From Amborella trichopoda (taxonomy: Eukaryota; Streptophyta; Magnoliopsida; Amborellales; Amborellaceae), in NCBI RefSeq assembly GCF_000471905.2, contig NW_006496517.1, positions 23,627 to 87,626 on the forward strand: a stretch of 64,000 nt of DNA, given 5' to 3'. Position 1 is the stretch's first letter; every line of letters begins with the position of its first letter. Below the pieces are notes generated by a model, which saw only the letters and a list, made by a program, of their open reading frames with translations, searched no databases and had not been told where the DNA came from. Shown piece after piece: positions 34,607 to 46,429 of the stretch. The position numbers were made by a program, and so were the translations under genes.

Positions 34607-37600
34607 CTCACTATCCCGGGGGTGGACTCGGATAACCGTGAAGAGTGGGCGGCGGCTATTGTTGTTCATTTTAGGAGAGCTTTCTCTTCGGAAGTTAAAT
34701 ATACCCCCATCCTCTCTAGAGTACCTTTTCAATGCCTCTCGGCTGACTCCAGATCCTCTTTGGAGAAGGATATTTCATTGGAAGAGCGGAAGAAAGCGGT
34801 CTTTTCCTTACCTGGTGACAAGGCCTTGGGTTCGGATGGCTTCCTCCTCTCTTTTTTCCACAGATTTTGGAATCTTACTAAATCTGAGCTTCTTGAGATG
34901 GTCAAACCCTTTATGGCTAGGGGTGAAATTTTTAAAGGGGTCAATACCACTTTTATTGCTCTGATCCCTAAAAAATCATTTATTGCTAAACTGTCAGACA
35001 TTCGGCCCATTCGTTTACTTTCCAGCATGTATAAGATTTTGGCTATGGTATTGGTTGAGAGGATGAAGTCGGTCCTCCCCTCTATTATTTCTCCCAATCA
35101 ATTGGCCTTCATCCAAAATCGTCAGATTCCCGGTAGCATATTGGTGGCTCAAGAATGCATTCACGATAGGATGCGTAGCCAAGCTACAGGAACTGTTTTA
35201 AAGCTGGATTTTGAGAAAGCCTATGATCGAGTGGAATGGGGTGTATTATTGAAAATCCTTAAGAATATGGGCTTCGGGGGAAAATAGAGGAATTGGATCT
35301 AAGGTTGCCTTTCCTCGACCCATTTCTCAATTCTTATCAAAGGCTCCCCGTCTGGCTTCTTCAAGGCCTCTAGGGGACTTCCTCAAGGAGATCCTTTATC
35401 TCCATTTCTCTTCTCTATCTATGCTGAGTACTTCAACCTTACGCTCCAGAATGTCGAACGGTGTGGTAGATTTAATGGGTTTAAATTGGATGATTTTGGT
35501 CCCATTGTCTCGCATCTACAGTATGTCGATGACACCTTTATCTTTTGTGAGGTTTCAGCAATTCAAATCACTAATATTGCTTGCTTCTTGGATTGTTGTG
35601 AGGCGGCATTGGGCATAAAGGTTAATTTTAGTAAGACTTTTCTGTATGGTATCAATTGTCAGCCAGATCTGACCTTGTCTCTAGCCAACCGTTTAGGCTG
35701 TTCAGTTGGGTCATTTCCCTTATCTTATTTGGGTATTCCTCTTTCTATTTCCAAACATCCTACTTCGGTTTGGGATAGGGTGTTAGACAGAGTTCAAGTT
35801 AAGTTGGACCTGTGCATGCCCAAGTATCTCTCTCTGGGCGGTAGGGTGACTCCACTTCAATCGTGCCTAGCAAATTTACCTATTTACCTTATGTTCCCTC
35901 TTCTTATGCATGCCTCTGTTATTAAGAAAATCGAAATGATGATGCGTAACTGCTTGTGGGGTTCCTTTGGACATGCTAGGAGGTTTCACCTTCTTAGATG
36001 GGATCGGATCTGCACCCCTAAGCGTAAAGGAGGTTTGGGCATTCGCAAACTTAAATATATGAATGAGGCTTTACTTTGTAAATTGTGGTGGCGAAGCTTC
36101 CATTGCTCTAACCAGCTTTGGTTTCCGGTCTTACGTTGCAAATATGGCAGGGACAGGTTTGGTATGTGGTTAGAAGGAGGCCGACTAAGCGAAGCTTCAT
36201 TTATGTGGAAGCCCATATATAGATGTAGACCGATGATTACGAGCCATTTTCGTTGGAATGTAGGGGATGGTGCTTCTACTACTTTTTGGCACCATTAAAT
36301 GGTTAGGCGACGTCCCACTGAAGCTTACGTTTCCTGACCTTTTCGCTAAGGTTCTCCTACCAAATGCTAAGGTTGCTGACTTGGTCGAGTGTATAGCCAA
36401 CAACATTGCTTGGAATATCTCCTTCCCGTACAATCGTCTCTCTGGTGAGGCCTTCAATCAATGGATTCATCTTTTGAGGTTATTGGAGAAGGTTTATATC
36501 TCCCCTGGCCACCCAAATGAACTTACTTGGGAACTTGAAAGCAACGGCCTCTTTATGGTTAAGTCTTGCTATAGACTGCTATTTCATTATAGATGGCAAT
36601 GTTCTCTGCCTTCAGCTGCCACAGTTTGGAAATGGCCCATCCCCCATAAAGTGCAGGTTTCCTTTTGGCTTGCCACCCAAAACAAAATTTTAACTATTGA
36701 CAATTTGATTAAGAGAGGTAAAGTGTAAAATGGATGAGGAAACTGGTAATCACCTTTTTATTCACTATCAAGTTGCCACCAAAATCTGGTATTGGTTTCT
36801 TGGTTTACTTGGGCTTCACTCACCCATCCCTTTGACAGTTTTGGATATTGTGCCTCAACTTGCCTTCCCTCATTTACCATTCGAAGGTACTACTGTCTGG
36901 CAGATTGCTAGAGGGGCAGTGCTTTGGGAGATTTGGAAAGAGAGGAATAGGTGCACCTTCGAGGGGATAAGTCTTTCTGAAGCCCAACTACTTGACAATG
37001 TCAAGCTCTCCCTTTGGCACTGTTTATCTGTAACCAAGGTGGGAAGGGGTCTTTCTCTCCCCGATGTTTTGCTAAATCTACCAAATATCTTTCGGTTGGT
37101 CAAAGTCAAGATGAGACGTTGATGTTTTTGGTCACCACCGGGGGAGGGGTGTTTCAAATTGAACTTTGATAGCGACTCGCTAGACAATCCTGGTTTTGCT
37201 AGTATTTGGGGGTTCTTGCGCAATAGTTTGGGGGAGATAATCTTCTCCTATGCTGGTCCCCTTAGCACGACCACAACCAATCATGCAGAGCTAGTTTCGT
37301 TATTGCAAGGTTTAAAAATTTTCATCTCTAAAAATCTCGGCTCTAGCTGTATTATTGAAGGTGATTCCTTAAATGTGATTGGTTGGTGCTTGAAGGAGCA
37401 GCATATCCCATGGAAGTTTCGATCTTTTTGGTTGGAAATTTGGACCTCTCAACCTCCCCTTTCGGTTTCTTTCTCTCATGTGTACCGTGAGCCTAATTCT
37501 TTGGCTAATTGACCTCACCAAAGGCGGGGCCTCTTTACCTTCTTTGTTGATTTCTACTGATATAATCTCCTTTGTTTAGTTCCATTAATAAAATTTTGGA

Positions 37601-37620
37601 ACCTTTGTCAAAAAAAAAAA
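34607..37620 (+). mobile_element. 5'-truncated L1-like LINE retrotransposon
   Basis: A 3.0-kb insertion ending in a run of A and bounded by a 14-bp target duplication. It encodes, in order, the reverse transcriptase (ALIPKKSFIAKLSDIRPIRL, KLDFEKAYDRVEW, RGLPQGDPLSPFLFSIY and the catalytic YVDD at 35522-35533), the zf-RVT-type region (WKWPIPHKVQVSFWLA, EIWKERNRCTF) and an RNase H domain (FKLNFDSDSLDNPG, NHAELVSLLQGL, IIEGDSLNVIGWC). The 5' endonuclease and ORF1 are missing, as is usual for truncated insertions. It is dead. There are stops at 35285 (TAG) and 35300 (TAA), a one-base insertion near 36293, a deletion near 36728 that removes the zinc-knuckle cysteines, a stop near 37120 and a one-base insertion near 37512. 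Truncated pieces of the frame should not be annotated as genes. Confidence 0.95.
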
Positions 37621-37634
37621 GAGTTGAATACTTT
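37621..37634. repeat. Right target-site duplication of the LINE
   Basis: GAGTTGAATACTTT, exact copy of 34593-34606. Confidence 0.92.
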
Positions 37635-37982
37635 TTCTAAAGAAGAAGTGCCAATACCAAGTGAAGAATTTTACCATCTATCATAGAATAGTACTCAAAT
37701 GCCTTCTTGAAGCCACATTTGAAACACACAAGATCCTTCCCCTTTCAAATGAAGTGAATAATCAACTATGTCATTTGCTATAGAGAGTGGCATTGAAGAG
37801 GCAGCAACTGATTTCACAACCTGACCATGAGATATAGTGCTAATAGCTCCCAATGGGATCTTAAAGTGACGGTGATGTAAGGTATTATGGATTTTAGTAG
37901 TATTGTCAAATTCGCTTCACTTCGACCAAAACAGATGAAACTTTTGGGTTTTAGGCCTAGATCGAAGCGAAGCAAAGCTGTT

Positions 37983-38300
37983 GTTGTTGCTTCGATCAAA
38001 TTCAGCCGCTTTGGTCAGATTTGGATTTGCTTAAGATAGATTCAACCGAAGCTTCGGCTTCTTCGGCTCAAGCAATGAAATATCTATTTAAAAGTATTTT
38101 TTTTTAACTTTTTTCAAAATGTTTATTTTTAATTTTTTATTATTTTTATATATTGGTGTTGTTGCTTTAGTCAAATTCGGCCGAAGCTTCAGCCTCTTCA
38201 GTCCAAGCAAAAAAAATCTATATAGCGTGTTTTTTTTTTTAAAATTCTTTTTTTGAAATTTTTCATTATTTTTATATATTTATTTTTAAATTTATTTATA
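37983..38300. repeat. Direct repeat, two units of about 174 bp
   Basis: TTGTTGCTTCGATCAAATTC near 37983 and GTTGTTGCTTTAGTCAAATT near 38158 each start a unit, each followed by GAAGCTTC.GCCTCTTC and an AT-rich tail. Part of the purine/pyrimidine-alternating CTTCGG-rich stretch at 37900-38350. Not coding. Confidence 0.65.
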
Positions 38301-39628
38301 TTAAAATTAAAAAAAATCCAAAGTCTTCCCCTCGAATCAGCCGAAGCACCAAATTGTTTTATTTTACTCACTAAATTGAAGAAGACTCCGAACAAATCTA
38401 ACAACATTGAATCTTACTTGATAGTCTCGCCGCAAGCGTGTACTATCTTGATATATGTTGTACTTCCCTTCACAACTTTGAATTTGGGTATGCTTGTCAT
38501 TACTAACTGCACTACCTTGATCAAGAACTTGTCAATTAATTCAGCAGTAGACTAGGCTTAGCAGATTGCTCTTATTGAGTACAAGGAAGAAAGGCATGTC
38601 CTTGCTATTGAAAGTTAGGAGAGGAAGGGAGAATAGTTAGTGTTCTATACTAGGGTAAACTAGTTTGCTTCCCTCGAAAACATTGGAGATACTATTCTGT
38701 TGGGTTTATGTAGCCTTTAAAAGCGAGTTTGTATGAGCATTTTATATAGTGAAACATAAACTCAATGAGAGCGTGGTCCTTTTGTGGATCATATTAGGCA
38801 AATATTATTTATCGATACTCGGACTAAGCTCGACGTGCTAGGCTAGCTGAGTTTTAGAAAGACCCAAGATACATGGGCATAGGGATCTATTGAGAAGGGT
38901 TTAGTGGGTTAGCCCTTGATGAGTTTGGAGTACTCCCAGATGACAGCCGAGGGACTATGTGACCCTTGCGTGTGATGAATAGCCTTTAGATACAGGGCTA
39001 AAAACTGCATTGTTATATCATTACATGGGATGTATATAGATAGCCGTATTGAAATTCATTAATGAGTATGAAGCGTGTACATATGTGATATATTACCCCT
39101 ACGCGATATAGAGTCATGGTTGCATCATGGTCAAGCGGACCATGATTTTTTTTCTCTAGGGGAGAACTTGAAATCTATAAACTAAGATTGCATCCCGTAG
39201 TGTATTGGTTGACTTTGGTGGTTCAATCATGAGTCCCTGCAGTGGACTGTGGGTCATGGGAATTGCTGGGTCAGTTTGAGAAAGTTAGGTGCAATGTAGT
39301 CAACATTTTAAGGTGGAGTGCTCCTGTACATTGATAAATTTATAGATCTAATGGATCTGATTCCCATGAAAATTAATTAGTTTTAATTAATTTTATGATA
39401 TATGATTTTTAGAATGTTTATTTGAATGCCTCCCCAATTTAGAATATGTGGGATTGGGTGAGACATACGCGTGGCCACCAAAAGGTAGCACGACCCACCC
39501 ATGGGGACTATCTTATTCTCCAAGATTGGGTGATAGTTATCCCATTGTTTGTTGGTTTATTTTTTGAGTATAGCCAACTTATTAAGGTTAAATATTTGAA
39601 ATATTTAGTAAATATTTGAATCAAGATT

Positions 39629-39648
39629 NNNNNNNNNNNNNNNNNNNN
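39629..39648. other. Assembly gap (20 N)
   Basis: Run of N, length likely a placeholder. Confidence 1.
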
Positions 39649-39897
39649 ATGGAAGATATGACTCTAGCTCATCTCTTTGAATCTTGGTGGTGGATCAAAG
39701 AAATGGATGACTCAAATCTCTCACCCCATAAATCTTCCTAGATCGATGGTCAAGATTTGACTCTAGGAATTGAAACACCCCAAGGCATAGAAAATCTATA
39801 AAAAGAGGCTCTCCCACCTCATAAAATTCTTACACCTATTTTCTTTTATCTATAAGGGTTTCTCTCTCTCTTTCTCTCAACGGTCTCTCTATAAGTG

Positions 39898-40035
39898 GCA
39901 CGTCACATCTAAGGCTTCAAGATCTCCAAGGGGGCATGCATAAGTAATCTCTCTCAAGCCAAGGGGGCACGTCACATCTAAGGCTTCAAGATCTCCAAGG
40001 GGGCATGCATAAGTAATCTCTCTCAAGCCAAGGGG
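39898..40035. repeat. 69-bp tandem duplication
   Basis: Two adjacent units containing CGTCACATCTAAGGCTTCAA at 39901 and 39970, nearly identical over 69 bp. A second, diverged pair of about 79 bp with AAAGATCAAGCCAAAGGGGC follows at 40172-40330. Confidence 0.92.
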
Positions 40036-40837
40036 GCATGCTCTAGTCATCTCTCTCTTGTTTCTAGGTGGCACGCTCAAGCTAACGTTAGCTTGTGGTG
40101 GTTTGATTTTTGGGTAGCAAAGGGGATGATCTTTCCATCTTTCTTTGATCTATTTCTCATCTCTCCAAAGATCAAGCCAAAGGGGCTTGAGCAAAACTAA
40201 GGCATTGAGGCCTTAGGTAGTTGGTTCTAGATTGATATCTATGACCCCAAAGATCAAGCCAAAGGGGCCTGAGCAAGACTAAGGCATTGGGGCTTTAGGT
40301 AGTTATAGTTAGTTCTAGATTGAGATCCATATGCCATTGAGAGGGTTTTGCCATATGTAGAAGAATCAAAAGACCGATCATAGATCTCAAACACCATCGG
40401 AAGGAGGATACTTTTTTATTTAATGAATTGTATTCCATAGTGGTAGCAAGTGAGAAAGAACCGTGTTTATTTTATTTTATTTATTTGTTTCAAGAGTTAT
40501 TTGTTTGTAATTCTACAGTGCGAGTGGTCTTGCCAATGTAAGAATGAGAAAAATAAGAAAATTTTTAATTTATATATACCGTGCTTGATCAAATAGTGCA
40601 ACTTTCAGTGTCACTCAACCCATGCTCATAAACCATGCAGTTCATCCAGGTTACATAAATCATGGACAATATTTTGATGTAAACTCTAGCACCGGTGTTC
40701 TCATTGACAACAAAAACTATGAAATTACTAATGCGACTCAAACCCCCTTTATTCTTACATAGTCATGAACAACAATGTTAGAAGAAGGCTCCCTATAACA
40801 ACCATTGAGGTTTATATATAGCACAAAGAATAGCTTG

Positions 40838-41390
40838 TTACTTCTCTAAAAGAAAAATCATTTCATGTTCTGCATTCATAGCCATAGATCTCATCTCGCT
40901 TTGGGCATGCTTATGAGGATCCCTCTCGTGCGTTAGCAAGTTTATTGAATCCTTTAGACACTGAACCTCTTTAGTGAACTGATCACATATCAACCAGTCT
41001 ACCAAGTCCCTTGGGTTATTCACCTTTCACCATCTCATCTAGGCCATAGCCTTCACACCTAGGGCCATCTCAACATCCACAACAAGCCATTATGATCAAT
41101 AGAATCCATAACCCCATCTCTAATACAAAATGGTGCAAAACTAGAAGCGTGGACCATGAAAATGAGAGACCCATTCAGTAAAAACTCAAACTCGTCGATC
41201 ACTCAAAGGATTAGCTTATCAAATGAGAGGAGGGAAACCACCTCCATTTCGTAAATCATGGTCAAAGAAGGTCAAAAGAAAGAAGAGGCTACCTTGGCAT
41301 AGTCTGACCAATATAGACCTAAGAGCCTTCGAGCTTGTTGCAATGTGATGCAAATATCACTTCTTATGATATTTCTTTTTTATTAAAGGG
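40838..41390 (-). pseudogene. Coding-like minus-strand fragment, interrupted
   Basis: One frame gives ICITLQQARRLLGLYWSDYA then KVASSFF and a stop (about 41390-41290). Another open frame of 61 codons at 40838-41023 gives FTKEVQCLKDSINLLTHERD. Composition is protein-like but stops and frame changes break it. The setting suggests a retroelement gag-type relic; I do not recognise a family. Confidence 0.25.
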
Positions 41391-41943
41391 TGTTTTTTAT
41401 TGTAGAATATGGGTCCTTTATGGAGGTCTATAAAGATATTTTTAGACAGAGAAAACATAAGGAAAGAAGATAAAGGAAAAATAAAGGTGCAATGAAACTT
41501 TGGGAGGTAGAGATTGGGGTTTTTTGTTTAAACTCGAACGCCATCGTGGCTATCATATTGGGCCGAATTTGATCAAAATTTTCTTACGGCGGCAGTATTA
41601 GTCAATGGAAACAAAGCAATGATTCAATTGATGATGGGATTATGGTAGGAAATTTCTTTTGAGATTTATTTCTATATAGGAGAAAATTTCTATAAAACCC
41701 TAAGCTTGTAAATTTCTTCCTTAAGATAATGAATGCATCATTGTCCTCTTGCTCATGAACATAAACCATTTTGGGTGAACCACGTTAATCCATGTGTCTT
41801 CATCTTTTACTTGTGTTGTGGTTATAGTAATTTCTCATATTATTTATTTCTAGATTCTATAATTTTTTCAAATATATTGCACACATATTATTGTTCTTAG
41901 GGTATTTTATTTGGTTTGTAGGATTCATTATTGTGAGGTGCTG

Positions 41944-42764
41944 AACACATCAAGTAGGGATTTGTATTATCCCGAGTTGCCAATAAAGGTAATCGATATG
42001 GCCTTAGTTGCCAACAGAGCTCACTTAATCATCATTAAGAAAGGGAAATGAGCAATAGTCTTTCCAACTTTAACCACACCAATACTCCAAGTAGGGATGT
42101 ACCTCTACACAAAACATGGCTCTTCTATATAACACTAATGTAGAAAGGAAGTTTCAAATCTCATTGATGAAAATATCATCAAGAACAGCCAAATTATAAT
42201 GGATGTGGTTTGTATAAGGCGTCAATCTTAAGTAATCAAAGTAAGATGCACCTCCAAATCTTGTCAAAAGATGCAGTTCTAGTGCCAAAAACCCTTATGA
42301 TGACGTAAGAATATATTTTCACCCTAATTATGAAATTTTAAAATCCAAGGATATAGCAGATCTCACAAAATTTTAAAAATGGATTGTGTTGATAATATAT
42401 CACAAGATGCACTATTTTTAGGACTTCAAATCTTTTTCGTTTCATATTCATACATCTCATGGTCAAGAAGATCTATTATAGGTTTTTTGTTATTGAAATA
42501 AACATTTCGAATAGATTTTTGTGGTGCACCTTACTTCTACAATATAAGTTTGACACCTTTTACAAACTTTTTCCGATAACAATAAGAGTTCACATAGTAC
42601 TTCAAACTTTGTGACCAAAATACCCTTAAAGAAACAATAAATTCATAGACTACCCTAGAACATCAATTTCCAGTGCATAAAAATCTCTATAACAAACTTC
42701 CCTAGTTCCAACTCCCCCCCCCCCCCCCCTTCCCCCCTCCGCTCCTTGACTCATGGGAACTCAA
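41944..42764. repeat. 821-bp tandem duplication, unit 1
   Basis: Begins AACACATCAAGTAGGGATTT and runs to the poly-C tract and GACTCATGGGAACTCAAA. Unit 2 follows directly. It includes a whole family-1 miniature element. A short open frame in unit 2 (42753-42953) is broken here by a TGA in GGGAAATGA near 42048. Confidence 0.95.
42201..42574. mobile_element. Family-1 miniature element inside tandem unit 1
   Basis: Ends GGATGTGGTTTGTATAAGGC and, as reverse complement, GGAAAAAGTTTGTAAAAGGT. 374 bp. Flanks AATTATAAT and GATAACAAT. Confidence 0.85.
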
Positions 42765-43558
42765 AACACATCAAGTAGGGATTTGTATTATCCCGAGTTG
42801 CCAATAAAGGTAATCCATATGGCCTTAGTTGCCAACAGAGCACACTTAATCACCATTAAGAAAGGGAAATGCGCAATAGTCTTTCCAACGTTGACCACAC
42901 CAATACTCCAAGTAGGGATGTACCTTTACACAAAACATGGCTCTTCTATATAACACTAATGTAGAAGGGAAGTCTCAAATCTCATTGATGAAAATATCAT
43001 CAAGAACTGCCAAATTATAATGGATGTGGTTTGTATAAGGCGTCAATCTTAAGTAATCAAAGTAAGATGCACCTCCAAATCTTGTCAAAAGATGCAATTC
43101 TAGTGCCAAAAACCCTTATGATGACCTAAGAATATATTTTCACCCTAATTACAAAAAATCCAAGGATATAGCATATCTCACATAATTTAAAAAATGGACT
43201 GCCTTGATAATATATCACAAGATGCACTATTTTTAAGACTTAAAATCTTTTTCGTTTCATATTCATACATCTCAAGGTCAAGATGATCTATTATAGGTTT
43301 ATTGTTGTTGAAATAAACATTTCGAATAGATTTTTGCGGTGCACCTTACTTCTACAATATAAGTTTGACACCTTTTACAAACTTTTTCCAATAACAATAA
43401 GAGTTCACATAGTACTCCAAACTTTATGACCAAAATACCCTTAAAGAAATAATAAATTCATAGACTACCCTAGAACATCAATTTCCAGTGCATAAAAATC
43501 TCTATAACAAAGTTCCTTGGTTCCAATCTCCCCCCCACCCGACTCATGGTAACTCAAA
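42765..43558. repeat. 821-bp tandem duplication, unit 2
   Basis: Direct neighbour of unit 1 with only scattered substitutions and small gaps. It keeps a 66-codon open frame (42753-42953, DLYYPELPIKVIHMALVANR) whose family I do not recognise and whose coding status is doubtful. Confidence 0.95.
43022..43389. mobile_element. Family-1 miniature element inside tandem unit 2
   Basis: Same insertion as 42201-42574, copied by the tandem duplication. Flanks AATTATAAT and AATAACAAT agree at 7 of 9. Confidence 0.85.
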
Positions 43559-43635
43559 ATAGTAATCTTCTACTTTGGCTTATTGACTATATGGTAACTA
43601 TACACCACTCTATTCCATCTTAGACTTTAAGTTAA

Positions 43636-44028
43636 GGAAAAAGTTTATATATGGTTGCAACCTTAAAATATAGAATTACAGATGCATCTCAAAAATCTAT
43701 TTGACAAGGTTGTTTTAATGTTGAGAAAACCTCTAATTGATTATCTCAACATCGGGATATATGAATATGAAAAAAGAAAGATTTTGTATCCTAAAAATAG
43801 TGCATCTTGTAATACATCATCTAGACCCTCCATTTTCAAGATTTTCATATGTTTATAGATGTACTTAATTTTAACCATTTTTGGAGTTTAAAAATTTATA
43901 ATTAGATATAAAAATAGATTTTGAGATAATCCTAAGGATTTTTTCATCAAAATTACATGTAACGATAAAAGTTGGAGGTACGCCTTAATTGGATTGTTTA
44001 AGGTTGCGACCTTATAGAAACCACACCG
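43636..44028. mobile_element. Family-1 miniature element with exact 9-bp target duplication
   Basis: 393 bp between TTAAGTTAA at 43627-43635 and 44029-44037. Left end GGAAAAAGTTTATATATGGT, right end as reverse complement CGGTGTGGTTTCTATAAGGT. This copy best defines the family borders. Confidence 0.9.
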
Positions 44029-44067
44029 TTAAGTTAAAATCCAACTCTTTAATGGTATATTATGAAA

Positions 44068-44446
44068 GGATGCATTTTGCATAAGGTTGCAACTTTAAAC
44101 GATTAAAGTAAGACGTACCTCTAAAGTTTGTCATAAGATGTAATTTTAGTGTCAAATTTTTTTAGGATGGCCCAAGAATCTATTTTAATCTCCAATTAAT
44201 GAAATTTTAAAATTCGAAAATATTTCAAATCAGGCATATCTATAAACACATGAAAATCTTGAAAATAGATGTATTACAAGATGTACTATTTTTGTGACTT
44301 ATTTATTTATTTCCATTTTTCCATATATCATGATGTTAAAATGATCAATTAGACATTTTTCTGACATTAAAATAACCCTTTGATGTATTTTTTAGATGCA
44401 CCTTATTTCTACAATTTAAAGCGACAACCTGATATAAACTTTTTCC
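44068..44446. mobile_element. Family-1 miniature element with 8-of-9 target duplication
   Basis: 379 bp between ATTATGAAA (44059-44067) and ATTATAAAA (44447-44455). Left end GGATGCATTTTGCATAAGGT, right end as reverse complement GGAAAAAGTTTATATCAGGT. Confidence 0.9.
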
Positions 44447-44824
44447 ATTATAAAATGACACTCAACAAATAATGCAATTCCAAACAGTTCCTACTTCAAA
44501 TTCAAAATATGAAATTCAGTCCATTGACCCTTTGACGTGATTCACATCAAAACGACACTACTAGAGAAATATATGACATATTTAGATTGAAAATGGAGTT
44601 CGAGAGATAAATAACATGGTTAGAGACAGCAACAAAGGACACAGAGAGAGAGAAAATGGAATTAAAGGGCAAACGGGCACTTAGAGATACTAGAATTAGA
44701 GAGAGAAGTGTATGAATAGCAAGAGTATTTAGAGAGAGAGAAAATGGTAGGAGAGAAAAAGAAGAGAGAGAACATGTAGGAGAGAAAAATTAGAGAGAGA
44801 GAGAATGTATCAATAGATAGAGAA

Positions 44825-45290
44825 GCAACACGACTAGATAGAAAAATAGCATGGTTATAGAGAGTTATAGAACATGAGCATAGTTAGAGAGGAAATTGAC
44901 ACATCTATGTATTGAAAAAAGTTAAGGAAGAGAGGATATCGATAGAGAAAGGGCATGATTAGATAGAGAAAAAAAGTTAAATAGAGAAAAAGGAGTTAAA
45001 TAGAGTTAGCGAGAGAGAAAGGACAAACGAAGGAAAAGAAAGGCAGATAAGTGAACCTTCATGGGGATGAAATCTGGAGGTTCTTATTTTCTTTATTTTA
45101 CTTTTTTTTAACTTTTTTGTTTTCTGTCTAATCATGTCATTTCTCTATCTATATCCTCTCTTTCTCTAACTTCTTTTAATATGTAAATGTGTCATTTTCC
45201 TATCTAACTATCCCATTCTCTATAACTCTCTATGACCATGCCATTTCTCTCTCTAGTTGTTTTTCTATCTAATTATGGTAGAAAGAATGG
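44825..45290. mobile_element. Large imperfect inverted repeat (foldback element)
   Basis: The left arm 44825-44975 and the reverse complement of 45118-45290 match over some 140 bases. Corresponding phrases are TAGCATGGTTATAGAGAGTT and GGCATGGTCATAGAGAGTT, then GAGAGGATATCGATAGAGAA and GAGAGGATATAGATAGAGAA, then GGCATGATTAGATAGA and GACATGATTAGACAGA. The spacer is about 140 bp. The purine-rich left arm extends into 44580-44825 as irregular GAGAGA repeats. No coding capacity. Confidence 0.8.
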
Positions 45291-45319
45291 TATAAAAAAA
45301 ATGTTATCTATTATAATAT

Positions 45320-45475
45320 TTAAACTACCGTAATATTACGTCAAGCTATTATGGTATTTTAATTATCGTAATAATACTTCAAGTTATTACGATATTTTAA
45401 TTACCGTAATATTTCAAGTTAGTTCGGTATTTTAATTACCGTAAAACTTAATATGAATTACGGTAAAAACGACTA
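45320..45475. repeat. Tandem palindromic repeat, about 40-bp units
   Basis: Four units of the pattern TTAATTACCGTAATATT, about six to ten bases, then TTATTACGGTATT. Each unit contains TACCGTAA and its reverse complement TTACGGTA, so single units can fold. Confidence 0.85.
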
Positions 45476-45627
45476 CCGTGAAAGCCATTTTCTTCCAAAA
45501 AAAACCTGAAATTGAAAAAAAAAAGGTGTAGACGAGGTTTTTAAAAGTTGGGATTTTTTTTCCACTTAAGCTAAAATATAGGTATATTTACGATAATTAT
45601 CGTTGTATCTTTTGTTTACCTGAACAA

Positions 45628-46013
45628 GGAAAAAGTTTATATAGAGCCGAGGCTCTAAACAATCAAATTAGAATCCACCTCAAAAATTTCACTATAAGAG
45701 GTTGTTTTGATGGCCAAATATCCTCAACTTGATCATCTCAACATCAAGATGTATGGACATGATAAAAAAAAAAAGATTTCAAGTTTTGAAAATAGTGCAT
45801 CTTGTAACGCATTTTTGGACCCTCAATTTTCAAGATTTCATAGATCTGCTCAATCTACTCTACTTTTGAAGCTTTGAATTTTATAATTAAAGATGAAAAT
45901 ATATTTTAAGGTTATTCTAAAGATTTATCTTATCGAAAGCATATTTCTTGATACTATTTGAAGGTGCGCATTACTTTGATTGTTTAGAGCCTCGATTCTA
46001 TACAAACCACACC
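45628..46013. mobile_element. Family-1 miniature element
   Basis: 386 bp, left end GGAAAAAGTTTATATAGAGC then CGAGGCTCTAAACAATC, right end as reverse complement GGTGTGGTTTGTATAGAATC. The best preserved member of the GAGCC subtype, though the flanks no longer show a duplication. Confidence 0.88.
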
Positions 46014-46061
46014 CCGGGCATAATTTTTTTTCTTGCCTTAGATTTATACGTAATAATGAAA

Positions 46062-46366
46062 GGACATGGTTCCTATGTGGCCTGCCCGCATATTGTAGAA
46101 ATACGGGCTTGGAAATAAATATTTTTTAAATATAATTTGATCCTAATTTTTTAAAAATATATAATATTTAACATGGAGATCATGCATATGAATAAAAAAA
46201 AAATTAAAAACTAAAAATAACAATTATATTAAAAAACATTTGCACCGTTGGTGACGATTGTTTTCAGATGGACCACCAATTTGCATCCATCTTAAAAGAT
46301 GAATGCTTTGTACCTTTGAACCGCATGTTGTAGAAATGTGTTCAAGCCCGCATGGAACAATTTTCC
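46062..46366. mobile_element. Family-3 miniature element with exact 9-bp target duplication
   Basis: 305 bp between ATAATGAAA at 46053-46061 and 46367-46375. Left end GGACATGGTTCCTATGTGGC, right end as reverse complement GGAAAATTGTTCCATGCGGG. Subterminal hairpin around GCCCGCATATTGTAGAAATA then CGGGC. Confidence 0.85.
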
Positions 46367-46429
46367 ATAATGAAATGGATTTACATCTGACTTTTTCCAT
46401 TTAACAAATCGCGAATTGCACGTGCAACA

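Larger units (their letters stand above)
39085..40590 (+). mobile_element. LTR-like repeat, copy C (inverted)
   Basis: Inverted relative to copies A and B. The reverse complement of 39165-39560 follows copy A at 5200-5610 (for example CATGACCCACAGTCCA and the GATGCAATC block), and 39690-39740 matches the GGGGTGAGAGAT block of A and B. No primer site or coding sequence adjoins it, so it is probably a solo LTR. It contains a 20-N gap and internal tandem duplications. Confidence 0.5.

Noticed and set aside
34366..34611. Minus-strand frame at the LINE insertion site as an interrupted gene
   Set aside because: Joining the flanks across the insertion gives frames with several stops and no known domain.
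34539..37512. Separate protein-coding genes at 34622-35287, 35486-36298, 36267-36728, 36730-37122 and 37159-37512
   Set aside because: They are successive fragments of one LINE polyprotein split by stops and frame changes and bounded by a target duplication.
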